From the NCBI GenBank assembly GCA_003563375.1, contig PWSB01000123.1, positions 1 through 20,106 of the forward strand: DNA of 20,106 nt. The letters are read 5' to 3'. Below the pieces are notes generated by a model. That model saw only the letters and a program-made list of their open reading frames with translations, searched no databases and was not told the DNA's origin. The position numbers and the translations under genes were made by a program. This document shows positions 8,024 to 15,313 of this stretch, piece after piece. This DNA comes from Actinomycetota bacterium. GTDB lineage: Bacteria; Actinomycetota; Humimicrobiia; Humimicrobiales; Humimicrobiaceae. Within the stretch, counting starts at the first letter, position 1, and every line of letters starts with the position of its first letter.

Positions 8024-8089
8024 TTTTTCCTTCCTTCTATCATTTTTTAAAATAATATACTTTTTTTAATTAACCACCTCCTATTCTTA

Positions 8090-8422
8090 TTACTCAGCTA
8101 TATCAAGGGTTTTTATTATTTTTGGGGCCACATTTATTATATTGCCTTCTTCATCTTTTGCCGCATCCAAAATACCCAACTTTTCCAAAATTTCAGGAGC
8201 ATTAGCTATAAACTTACCGTCAATTGAACCAAAACCAAGATAGGTCTTATCATCGATTATAATTACTGGTGCAATATATTTGTGGACCTTTTCTATCAGT
8301 TCTAATTTGTTTTTATCCTCATTCAGATTTTTTGCTTCAAAATCAATATTCATAGCTTCCAGGTAAGTTTTTGCTATAACACAATCGAAACAACCTTCAT
8401 CGTAATATAGCGTTACATTCAT
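8090..8422 (-). CDS. Small glutaredoxin-fold protein with CFDC active site
   Basis: About 110 aa, no signal peptide. The first 80 residues match a glutaredoxin/thioredoxin fold: beta strand VTLYY, redox motif C11-F-D-C14 at the start of a helix, YIAPVIIID with the expected cis-proline P52, then a strand (KTYLGF) and a helix (APEILEKLGI). A roughly 25-residue tail follows (DAAKDEEGNIINVAP...). CxxC glutaredoxin-like proteins reduce disulfides or deliver electrons; the partner here is unknown. It is co-oriented between the second NagB-like gene and the transporter genes and has its own AGGGAGG ribosome site, so it is part of the operon. A redox protein is unusual in a sugar operon; it might serve a Cys-dependent enzyme of the locus, which is speculation. 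Confidence 0.72.
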   Translation of the reverse strand: MNVTLYYDEGCFDCVIAKTYLEAMNIDFEAKNLNEDKNKLELIEKVHKYIAPVIIIDDKTYLGFGSIDGKFIANAPEILEKLGILDAAKDEEGNIINVAPKIIKTLDIAE

Positions 8423-8508
8423 TTTGCCTCCCTTTAGAAATTTTTTAAATTACTACCAGATAAAACCCTATTTTTCCATCACCCTCCTTTCTTTTCAAAA
8501 TATACTAT

Positions 8509-9447
8509 CTAAGCATACCAATTAAATTCCCGAGAATATGAAATATCTGCAGCAACTGTTTCAGATATAACAAGCTCACTTCTACTAATCTGTAGAATAG
8601 ATGCTGGAACCAAAGGGGTCACCTCACCATGTGCTGCCAGCCTTACAATAAACCTTTGCCAGGAAACTTGGGTATTAGCAATTGAAAACCCATTCCATGA
8701 ACATCTTAGCTTAGATTTCAATATCTCACGGGGACCTATTGTCACTGCTCTGGGTGGGACTATCCCCCAATTACCGCTCATCCCAAAATCTGGATCAAGG
8801 CTGCTTTGTGCAATAGTAAACGGATTTAATGTCACAAGCCTTGTGCCCATCTCCTTCCATTCTTCAAAACCTCCAGCAAACTCCTCGGACCCTGGCTCTA
8901 TAAAAGCTAGATGGCCACACCAACCAATGCCTCCGTAGCAAGCATCAGCTCCACCCTGTTCTTCGATCATATCTCCATAATTTTTATAGTTTTTCTCATT
9001 TGGCCCAATAATCTGGTTCTCCGGAGGTCTAAGGTCTTCATTTATTTTATAATAAAAATTATTTTTCATAGCATTCATAAAAGAATTTGGCCAAGTGTCT
9101 GGCGCGATTACACCGTCTTCATCAGCCCATTCATCCATGTTGAATGTCCATAATTTGCTGCAATCAACATTAAACCTATTTATAAGTTCAGCAACCTTTG
9201 CATATTCAGGATTAGGCTGGGGTAGAATCAAAACCAGCTTCTTTCTAGATTCTGAAGCTTTTTTTATTCTTAAAAAAATATCTAAAACATACCTGAAAGT
9301 AAACTCCGAATCTCTGATTATTCTAATGTTGAAATCTGGGTTCTTATGTTTGACCAACTCTTCTTTTTTAATTTGGGCAACCTTTTTGGATATTTCCCTA
9401 TTTTTATAAGGAAGCCATTTTGAAATACCATATTTAAATTCTTCCAC
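8509..9447 (-). CDS. NagB-like protein (glucosamine-6-phosphate deaminase/isomerase superfamily), paralog 1
   Basis: About 312 aa, longer than E. coli NagB (266). The NagB landmarks are recognisable: TFNMDEW (D105, equivalent to the proton-abstracting D72), GGIGWCGHLAFIEP (H179 and E184, equivalent to H143 and E148) and HGEVTPLVPASILQ near the end. The family's GGxGNDGH Asp is replaced by Cys177. The phosphate-binding LPTGGTP loop is replaced by LILPQPNP. An isomerase/deaminase acting on a non-standard, perhaps unphosphorylated, amino sugar is inferred. The start is GTG 9447 with GGGAGGG in front; it overlaps the end of the amidohydrolase gene by 14 bp. It is clearly paralogous to the gene at 12936-13865 (about half the residues identical by eye). 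The superfamily is solid; the reaction is open. Confidence 0.83.
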   Translation of the reverse strand: MEEFKYGISKWLPYKNREISKKVAQIKKEELVKHKNPDFNIRIIRDSEFTFRYVLDIFLRIKKASESRKKLVLILPQPNPEYAKVAELINRFNVDCSKLWTFNMDEWADEDGVIAPDTWPNSFMNAMKNNFYYKINEDLRPPENQIIGPNEKNYKNYGDMIEEQGGADACYGGIGWCGHLAFIEPGSEEFAGGFEEWKEMGTRLVTLNPFTIAQSSLDPDFGMSGNWGIVPPRAVTIGPREILKSKLRCSWNGFSIANTQVSWQRFIVRLAAHGEVTPLVPASILQISRSELVISETVAADISYSREFNWYA

Positions 9448-10507
9448 TTTGTTCCCTCCCTAGCTTGACCTTTGTATCATTTAATAGATTCAAAGCATTT
9501 TTATAAAAAATTTTATTTATAATATCCTTATGACCCTTCAATCTTAGAACAACGTCCAATATCTCTCTAATCTCTTCATAAATGAAAAAAGTAAGATCTT
9601 CTTCCTTAATATTTACTCCTGTTATGCTCCAAGGATATTTTTCTGAAGTTACAAAATAATGTTTGTTATTAATACAAATATTTTTACCCTTAATGCCGGC
9701 TACGGGTAGGTCCGAACCAAAAATTATTTTTTCAATATTAAGATTTTCAAATAAAAGTTCCAAAACCCTGCGTTCGTTGACCATAGATGTATCCACATAT
9801 AGGTTTTTAAGGTCTTTTATTTTTTTAATTGATTCCTTTATGTCAGAGGGACAATAAGACCTTCCGGCATGAGCTAGGACAAGTTTAATATTTGGAAAAG
9901 TGCTACAGATATTTCTTATCTCCTCTATATTTTTCTCATCATTAAGTCTACGTTTTTTAGGTATATGCAACATAATGATCATATTGAATCTGTTCGCTGC
10001 CTTTAGATGGGATTCTGTCAGAAAATCGCTGATGCATACAGTATCCTGATCAGTATAATCCACATCATTTGCAAGGTCAGGGTAAGGTTTTAAACCAAGG
10101 AATCCATCTTTTTTTATTGTTTTTACTAAAAAGTCATAATCATCTTTTGGTCTGGGTATAAAAAAGGAATCCTTTTCCTTTTTAAGAATTTCTTCTTTCA
10201 TCATAAGATTTATTTTATCTATTTCCCCCACACGGTATGGGAACCCAAAAAAGACTCCTTCATAATTTTTTCCTGGAAACAGAACTTTAATGATTTTATT
10301 AAAATCTTCATATGTGAATCCATCTACTATCTCTTGATCTAAGAAAGGTTGTTGATTGATCTGTTCACCAACAAGCTTTTCACTCTTTATATGATTCCTT
10401 TTCCAAAGGTGCACATGGATATCTATAATTCTTTGTGGTAGAAAACTGCTTAATTCTTGATTAAATATTTTTTTGTCCTGAAGCGTATATGCAAATTTCT
10501 TTAGCAT
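9434..10507 (-). CDS. Amidohydrolase_2-type metal-dependent hydrolase (PF04909)
   Basis: About 357 aa from ATG 10507. It is a TIM-barrel metal hydrolase with RIIDIHVHLW (H31, H33), FLGLKPYP (K140), MIIMLHIP (H181), KLVLAHAGR (H213) and IIFGSDLPV (D266), the spacing and order of the amidohydrolase-2 / 2-pyrone-4,6-dicarboxylate-hydrolase-like family. Relatives hydrolyse lactones or decarboxylate ring acids. The frame stays open to 10600, but those extra 31 residues are aromatic/hydrophobic, AT-rich and lack a ribosome site, so I start at the Met before KKFAYTL. That start has only a weak AAAG in front and is uncertain. The end overlaps the next NagB-like gene by 14 bp. It probably opens a lactone or cyclic intermediate in the pathway (inferred from family and SDR neighbour). 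Confidence 0.8.
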   Translation of the reverse strand: MLKKFAYTLQDKKIFNQELSSFLPQRIIDIHVHLWKRNHIKSEKLVGEQINQQPFLDQEIVDGFTYEDFNKIIKVLFPGKNYEGVFFGFPYRVGEIDKINLMMKEEILKKEKDSFFIPRPKDDYDFLVKTIKKDGFLGLKPYPDLANDVDYTDQDTVCISDFLTESHLKAANRFNMIIMLHIPKKRRLNDEKNIEEIRNICSTFPNIKLVLAHAGRSYCPSDIKESIKKIKDLKNLYVDTSMVNERRVLELLFENLNIEKIIFGSDLPVAGIKGKNICINNKHYFVTSEKYPWSITGVNIKEEDLTFFIYEEIREILDVVLRLKGHKDIINKIFYKNALNLLNDTKVKLGREQSGRI

Positions 10508-10636
10508 ATCTTTAAAAAATAAAAATTGGTGATATGAAAATATCATAAATCTTGAAAAATTGCAATAAATATTTGGTATATTATGCAAATTTATAACCAT
10601 TTTTTATAAATATAATTTTTTAAAATCAAAATATAT

Positions 10637-11404
10637 TCAATAAGGAACTTTATTTTTAAAAAGAGTAAATCCTCCATCAACAAGTATCTCTGTACCCGTG
10701 ATATAATCTGATAGAGAAGAGGCTAAAAATAAGGCTGCACTAGCTACATCCTCGGGGCTACCAATCCTTTTTAAAGCGATCAACTCTTCCATTTTTTTCA
10801 TAAGATTTTCATCTTTATAGTCATCTGTAATACCAGTTTTTATTATCCCTGGCACAATAGTATTGACATTAATATTAAACTCTCCAAGTTCTAATGCAGC
10901 ACACCTTGTAAGCATTTTGATGCCGCTTTTACTCATGGCGTAATGGACAGTATTAAAAAAAGGCGTAAATTGAGAAATAGAACTTATATTTATGATTTTG
11001 CCATATTTTTTCCTTATCATATATCTGGATACTGCCTGCAAACAATTGAAGCTCCCTTCAAGATTAATGCTTAAGACTTCTTTTAGATCTTTATGCTTTA
11101 GTTCAGTTAACTTAGAGGATTTTAATATCCCCGCATTATTTACCAGTATATCAATACCGCCCAACTCTTCGACGAGCTTATTAACAGAGTTTTCGACATC
11201 TTCCTGCTTGGAAATGTCAAACCTTATTTTAACTGAATTACTACTAGATTTCTTTACATCCTCCAACACATCGTCCACAGGATCTTTATCGTCGATATAA
11301 TTGATTATCACAGTGCATCCCTGTCTGGAAAACCTTCTAGCAATCTCAGCACCTATACCTCTAGAGGCTCCGGTTATTAAAGCAGTATGTCCTTTAAGTA
11401 ACAT
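10637..11404 (-). CDS. Short-chain dehydrogenase/reductase (FabG / glucose-1-dehydrogenase-like)
   Basis: About 255 aa, the standard length for a classical SDR. It has TGASRGIG (11-18) for NAD(P), NNAG (89-92), catalytic S142 in INISSIS, Y155 and K159 in YAMSK, a PG motif (VPGIIKTGI) and the C-terminal YITGTEILVDGGFT. All catalytic residues are present, so it should be an active NAD(P)-dependent alcohol/ketone oxidoreductase in the cytoplasm. It sits 14 bp after the kinase gene with a GGAG ribosome site. In this operon it probably oxidises a sugar or cyclitol hydroxyl, perhaps producing the lactone or ketone handled by the amidohydrolase that follows. The substrate is not determinable from sequence. 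Confidence 0.92.
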   Translation of the reverse strand: MLLKGHTALITGASRGIGAEIARRFSRQGCTVIINYIDDKDPVDDVLEDVKKSSSNSVKIRFDISKQEDVENSVNKLVEELGGIDILVNNAGILKSSKLTELKHKDLKEVLSINLEGSFNCLQAVSRYMIRKKYGKIINISSISQFTPFFNTVHYAMSKSGIKMLTRCAALELGEFNINVNTIVPGIIKTGITDDYKDENLMKKMEELIALKRIGSPEDVASAALFLASSLSDYITGTEILVDGGFTLFKNKVPY

Positions 11405-11418
11405 TTATGCTCCATTCA

Positions 11419-12891
11419 CTACGCTTTCTTTTGTAATTTTAATCTTTGGAAGATTTCTGCCATCTTATCAATAATAAAAATATAGTCCTCTTTGGACTTA
11501 CTGTATGAATCAACCTTCTTACTGTCAGGGTATACCATGCCTTCTACTAGTTCTTTGTTATAAGCTAGGTATTTTTTATATTTCCTAATATCATTTTTAC
11601 ATCTAGAGATCAGAAAACCCCCTCTAATCTCATAAGGTATTTGTGTCATCTTTATATATTTGATATTCAATATGCTTGATTTTATTTCATTCCAAAGATT
11701 ATTTTTTGCCCCTCCACCTATGACCTTTATTGTTGAAAAAACATCCTTTTTCAATTTGTTTAATATTTTTATATAATCCAGCGCATATCCGAATTCATAA
11801 CCAATGGACTCTAAAATGGATACAAAAAAATGGTCAAGACAATGGTCCCAGTTTAATCCTACCCAAGCTCCATCAAAATAGGGTTGTGGTGGATTATACC
11901 TTCCTCCAATATGGGGAACAAAAAATAACCCCAGGGAATCATCTTTATCATCTGGGGTATAATCAAACCTCTTCCTGAACCAGTCATATGTATGGCCTGT
12001 TGCATTTATAACAGATACCTGATAATAAATATCACTGATCCCGGAATAGACCGTGGATAGAACCTTTTTTTTTGAATCATCTAAAAATCTATCTGTACAA
12101 TAACCAAGGACCGAATAAGTCCCGGCAACATCTATGATATCATTTTTATTAATTACTCCTGCCCCTATAAAACCGGCTATCTGGTCTCCGCAACCAGCCA
12201 ATACCTCTATATCCCGATTGGTATCAAAAATATATTTGTTTATACGCCCTATACACTCAAAAGGCCTTTTAATCACAGGAAGTTTAGACATGTCTATTTC
12301 CAGTTTTTCTGCCAGGGTACTGTTCCATGCTCCTTCTCTTATGTCAGCCAGTCCGTTCATGGTCAGACAGCTGAAATCAATAAAAGCTTCTTTTGCCCCA
12401 AGACCACAAAGTTTGCCGGCGACGTATGTAGTCAAGTTTATAAATTTATCTATTTTTTTATAATCCATAGGTTTTTCATTTTTTATCCATAAGATCTTTG
12501 CAGTCCCGGTCGGCACACCTCCACAAAGCTTTCTGATATCTTCACCTGCTTCAGCCTCCAGCTTATATAGATAATCTATATAGTTAGTATCCACAGAAAA
12601 GGTCCAAGGGAATATTACGTCCCAATTTTGGTCTATGCCCAATATGCCTGCCATTTGTCCAGTACAGATCAAACAAGCGGCATCCTTAAACTTTTTTGGG
12701 TGTTGTTTTTTTATTCTTTTTATTTCATCATGTACTATATTAAAATAATCATCTGGATTTTGATATTTGTATTCATGGCTATAAGTCTTGACTAAGTTTT
12801 CCGACATATATATAGTTGTTCCATTTTCATTGATTAGACTTGATTTAGTTTTTGTGGTACCTAGATCAAAACAGAGAAAGGTAGCAGCCAA
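11419..12891 (-). CDS. FGGY-family carbohydrate kinase
   Basis: About 490 aa, normal for FGGY kinases (xylulokinase, gluconokinase, glycerol kinase and similar). The N-terminal domain opens with CFDLGTTKTKSSL (phosphate-1 loop), has TGQMAG at 78-83 and WTFSVD at 96-101. The second domain has AGCGDQIAGFIGAG with the catalytic Asp at 236, VAGTYSVLGY, and the adenosine motif GGGAKNNLW (392-400). It transfers the ATP gamma-phosphate to a sugar, keto-sugar or polyol hydroxyl. The start is TTG 12891 directly after AAGGAGGG with a short spacing of about 4-5; no better start exists. It follows a NagB-like gene by 44 bp and precedes the SDR by 14 bp. It is the only kinase seen in the locus, so it should supply the phosphorylated intermediate. 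Substrate unknown. Confidence 0.93.
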   Translation of the reverse strand: MAATFLCFDLGTTKTKSSLINENGTTIYMSENLVKTYSHEYKYQNPDDYFNIVHDEIKRIKKQHPKKFKDAACLICTGQMAGILGIDQNWDVIFPWTFSVDTNYIDYLYKLEAEAGEDIRKLCGGVPTGTAKILWIKNEKPMDYKKIDKFINLTTYVAGKLCGLGAKEAFIDFSCLTMNGLADIREGAWNSTLAEKLEIDMSKLPVIKRPFECIGRINKYIFDTNRDIEVLAGCGDQIAGFIGAGVINKNDIIDVAGTYSVLGYCTDRFLDDSKKKVLSTVYSGISDIYYQVSVINATGHTYDWFRKRFDYTPDDKDDSLGLFFVPHIGGRYNPPQPYFDGAWVGLNWDHCLDHFFVSILESIGYEFGYALDYIKILNKLKKDVFSTIKVIGGGAKNNLWNEIKSSILNIKYIKMTQIPYEIRGGFLISRCKNDIRKYKKYLAYNKELVEGMVYPDSKKVDSYSKSKEDYIFIIDKMAEIFQRLKLQKKA

Positions 12892-12935
12892 CGACCCTCC
12901 TTAGATAAATTTTTATGTTACTCGCTTTAATAAGA

Positions 12936-13865
12936 TTAATATCCCATACTCCAATCAGGCTCGATATCTTTGGCTATAGTCTCAGAGAGAAAAACATCAG
13001 TTTTTAATGTCTGCAGAAAAGATTGAGGGACAAGTGGTGTGACTTCTCCATGGAGGCATAACCTTGAAATAAACCTCTGCCAGGATACATCAGTCCCCGC
13101 TGTAGTTAAGGCATGCATATCCATCCTGTATTTTGCATTAATAATCTCTTTAGGTCCTATTGTTGCAGCTTTAGGTGGAACCATTGCCAGGTCTCCACTC
13201 TTTCCAAAACTACCGTGTAAAGAATTCTGAGCAACAGTGAAAGGGCTAAGAGTAACTATTCTTGGGCCAAGGGTTTTCCACTCTTCTAGTGGCACCTTAA
13301 ACTCAGGCGCGTCCGGTTCTATGAAGGCAAGATGACCTGACCATCCTGGTCCGCTGTAGCAAGCATCAGCATTTCCCAGGTCTTCAATCATCTTACCGTA
13401 GTCTTTTATGTTCTTATTTGTAGGACCGATGACTTGTTCTTCGGGCGGTCTTAACTTCTTGTTGATACTATAGTAAAAATAATTCTTAAAAGCTCTGCTG
13501 AAACTTTGGGGATAGCTTTCTGGTGCAATGTTCCCATTTTCATCAGAATATTCATCCATGTTAAATGTATAAACATTTTTACAGTCTACCTTAAATTTGT
13601 TGATAAGGTGCGCAACTTTTTTATAGCAATGTGCTGGATTTGGAGTTATTAATATCACCTTCCTGTTTTCATCTGACGCCTTTTTTATTCTATAAAACAT
13701 ATCCGACACCCAAAAAATCTCTATTAGATCGTCTTCTACAATCCTTATTCTAAAATCTGGATTTTTATGTTTTGTTAAATCTTCTTTCCTGATATTTCTA
13801 ACTCTATTTATCACCTCTAGGTTTCTATATGGTACCCATTTGGAAGGAGCAAATTGAAATCCCAT
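12936..13865 (-). CDS. NagB-like protein (glucosamine-6-phosphate deaminase/isomerase superfamily), paralog 2
   Basis: About 309 aa. It shows TFNMDEY (D104, equivalent to E. coli D72), GPGWSGHLAFIEP (H178 and E183) and HGEVTPLVPQSFLQ. The Asp of the canonical GNDGH motif is Ser176, and LPTGGTP is replaced by LITPNPAH. The Arg and Lys that hold the 6-phosphate in E. coli NagB (R172, K208) have no obvious counterparts in the VAQNSLHGSF and GTDVSWQRF stretches. So the fold and proton-transfer Asp are kept but the phosphate site is not. I infer isomerisation or deamination of a free sugar. It starts at ATG 13865 behind GGGGGTAA and lies 27 bp after the NagA-like gene, the classical nagA-nagB pairing. 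It is a paralog of 8509-9447. Confidence 0.84.
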   Translation of the reverse strand: MGFQFAPSKWVPYRNLEVINRVRNIRKEDLTKHKNPDFRIRIVEDDLIEIFWVSDMFYRIKKASDENRKVILITPNPAHCYKKVAHLINKFKVDCKNVYTFNMDEYSDENGNIAPESYPQSFSRAFKNYFYYSINKKLRPPEEQVIGPTNKNIKDYGKMIEDLGNADACYSGPGWSGHLAFIEPDAPEFKVPLEEWKTLGPRIVTLSPFTVAQNSLHGSFGKSGDLAMVPPKAATIGPKEIINAKYRMDMHALTTAGTDVSWQRFISRLCLHGEVTPLVPQSFLQTLKTDVFLSETIAKDIEPDWSMGY

Positions 13866-13892
13866 TTATATTACCCCCAATAAAATTTTATA

Positions 13893-15089
13893 TTATAAAT
13901 TTTCATCAAATGCCAATCCTCCACCCACAAAGACCTTTTTAATAGTAAAATCCTTGTCAAATATAGCTATATCTGCATCCATGCCGACCCCTATGATTCC
14001 TTTCCGGTGAGTAAGGCTAATCGATTTTAGAGGATTATAAGTGGCCATCTGTATTGCTTCATTTAAAGAAGCAGAAGTATTTTCATAGAATGTTTTTATA
14101 GCTTTGTTTATGGGTACTGCACTTCCAGCCAAACCTCCATCCTCCAGCCTTCCCACATCCGATCCTTTTTCAAGGGTTAGGTTCATAACCCCAATCTTAT
14201 ATCTACCAGGCTCTAACCCTGATATACTCATAGAATCAGTGACAATTATTATATTTTGAGCTTTTTTAGCTCTATAGGCTAGCTCCATGATCGAAGGATC
14301 CACATGTGTCTTTTCTCCGATTATTTCAATTTTTAGTTCATCTTTAACAAGCATATAACCTTCCAGACCAGGCGACCTGACGCCGGGTTCCTTAAACCCC
14401 ATCTCACCCATAGCATTAAAAGCATGGGTTGCATGGCTTAAGCCTTTACCGATGGCCTTGTCTATGATTTCGGGGCTGGCATCAGAATGACCGACAGAAG
14501 AAATTATTCCATTTTCTGAAAGCAGTTCAATTACTTCCATGCACCCTTCTACCTCTGGAGCAAGGGTCATTATCTTGAGAAGCCCATTTGCCCTTTTTAT
14601 AATTTCATAACATTCTTTTACATCTGGTTTCCTAAGATATTCTAGGGGCTGAGCACCCTTATATTTTTTGTTTAAGTAGATTCCCTCTATATGGAGCCCT
14701 AATATATTCGGCAAGGTTCCAGTTTTATTTTTAAAAATGAAATCTTTTATCAAGTCAAGGGAATTGAATATCTCATCCATGGGTGAAGCGATAAATGTGG
14801 GGAGGTAGCCGGTAATACCCTGTTTGGCCTTAAATCTTGAAATGGTCTCAACATCTCCCCCAAGGCAATCTTCCCCTCCTCCGCCATGCGTGTGTATATC
14901 AATAAAACCTGGACAAAGATAGTATTTTCCCTCCAGATCAATAATTTTATATTTCTTTTTATCCGCAAGGTCGATGCTAAAGTTTATTGAATGGATCTTA
15001 CCGTCCTCAATAATCAAATCATAACCCTTCAGAGTTTTAAAAGGTGTTATTATAACGGCATTTTTTAATAAATAGCTGTCCTTTGGCAT
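13893..15089 (-). CDS. nagA: NagA-like amidohydrolase (N-acetylglucosamine-6-phosphate deacetylase family), paralog 2
   Basis: About 398 aa, the usual NagA length. It has the N-terminal composite sheet, then GFIDIHTHGG (H66, H68), HIEGIYL with metal ligand E135, TLAPE, GHSDA (H201), THAFNAM (H222), KTHVD (H262, equivalent to phosphate-contacting H251 in E. coli) and VTDSMSISG with catalytic D285. The C-terminus has the NP.(A/L)...GxGxDADIAIFD finish. The substrate loop reads KYKGAQ (142-147) where the family normally has KGAH, and Lys replaces Arg in the GREPG phosphate motif (GFKEPG). It should be an active deacetylase, but perhaps not for GlcNAc-6-P. It is the first gene of the minus-strand operon, with ribosome site GAGG before ATG 15089 and a leader of about 137 nt from the predicted promoter. 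Confidence 0.88.
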   Translation of the reverse strand: MPKDSYLLKNAVIITPFKTLKGYDLIIEDGKIHSINFSIDLADKKKYKIIDLEGKYYLCPGFIDIHTHGGGGEDCLGGDVETISRFKAKQGITGYLPTFIASPMDEIFNSLDLIKDFIFKNKTGTLPNILGLHIEGIYLNKKYKGAQPLEYLRKPDVKECYEIIKRANGLLKIMTLAPEVEGCMEVIELLSENGIISSVGHSDASPEIIDKAIGKGLSHATHAFNAMGEMGFKEPGVRSPGLEGYMLVKDELKIEIIGEKTHVDPSIMELAYRAKKAQNIIIVTDSMSISGLEPGRYKIGVMNLTLEKGSDVGRLEDGGLAGSAVPINKAIKTFYENTSASLNEAIQMATYNPLKSISLTHRKGIIGVGMDADIAIFDKDFTIKKVFVGGGLAFDENL

Positions 15090-15232
15090 AACTACCTCAT
15101 ATACGATTTAAATATTTTCATAAATCAGAAGATAGCAATTTGAATATTTCTTTGATCTGAAACAAATTCTTCCAATAACCTTTCAATGTTAAATAAAATA
15201 GAACCGTTCCCACAATAAGAAAATATATTTAA

Positions 15233-15260
15233 ATTATACTTACAAAAGTTGATGTGTCAA
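15233..15260 (-). promoter_or_regulatory. Consensus sigma-70/A promoter of the minus-strand catabolic operon
   Basis: On the minus strand, TTGACA (15260-15255) and TATAAT (15238-15233) are both exact consensus hexamers with a 16-bp spacer. Transcription would begin near 15226, giving a leader of about 137 nt before the first NagA-like gene. No convincing riboswitch or attenuator was seen in that leader. Confidence 0.75.
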
Positions 15261-15267
15261 ATTAACT
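15247..15267. promoter_or_regulatory. Candidate LacI-family operator (21-bp imperfect palindrome) between divergent promoters
   Basis: The site has outer arms AGTT...AACT and matching inner bases AT and TG...CA, with 8 of 10 positions symmetric about 15257. It covers the -35 element of the minus-strand promoter and of the plus-strand promoter. Position next to a LacI-type gene makes it the best operator candidate. It lacks the central CpG common in LacI/GalR operators, so the call is tentative. Confidence 0.4.
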
Positions 15268-15277
15268 ATGATATATT
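15249..15277 (+). promoter_or_regulatory. Predicted promoter of the plus-strand lacI-type operon
   Basis: TTGATG (15249-15254) and TATATT (15272-15277) are separated by 17 bp and lie about 37 bp before the regulator start. The -35 region overlaps that of the oppositely directed promoter. The 9-mer TTGATGTGT recurs at 15277-15285, just downstream. Confidence 0.5.
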
Positions 15278-15313
15278 TGATGTGTTTTAATCAGTATATT
15301 AAAAAATTAGAAA

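Noticed and set aside
8020..8043. Seven-codon frame (MIEGRKK) overlapping the lipoprotein start
   Set aside because: It arises from the GAAGGAAGG ribosome site being read in frame and has no ribosome site at usable distance, so coding is unlikely.
10508..10600. 31-residue N-terminal extension of the amidohydrolase frame
   Set aside because: No ribosome site precedes 10600, and the extra residues are aromatic, AT-derived and outside the conserved domain. ATG 10507 fits the family better, though its ribosome site is weak.
73..15089. Standard GlcNAc / chitin utilisation operon
   Set aside because: Both NagB-like proteins lack the phosphate loop and the GNDGH Asp, no PTS or GlcNAc kinase is present, and most partner genes do not belong to that pathway.
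15201..15209. GAACCGTTC short palindrome as a LacI or CcpA (cre) site
   Set aside because: Only 9 bp are symmetric and it matches the cre consensus poorly. The 21-bp palindrome over the promoters is a better candidate.
15277..15300. TTGATG/TATATT as an alternative regulator promoter
   Set aside because: The spacer is only 12 bp, too short for a sigma-70-type promoter. The pair at 15249-15277 has a 17-bp spacer.
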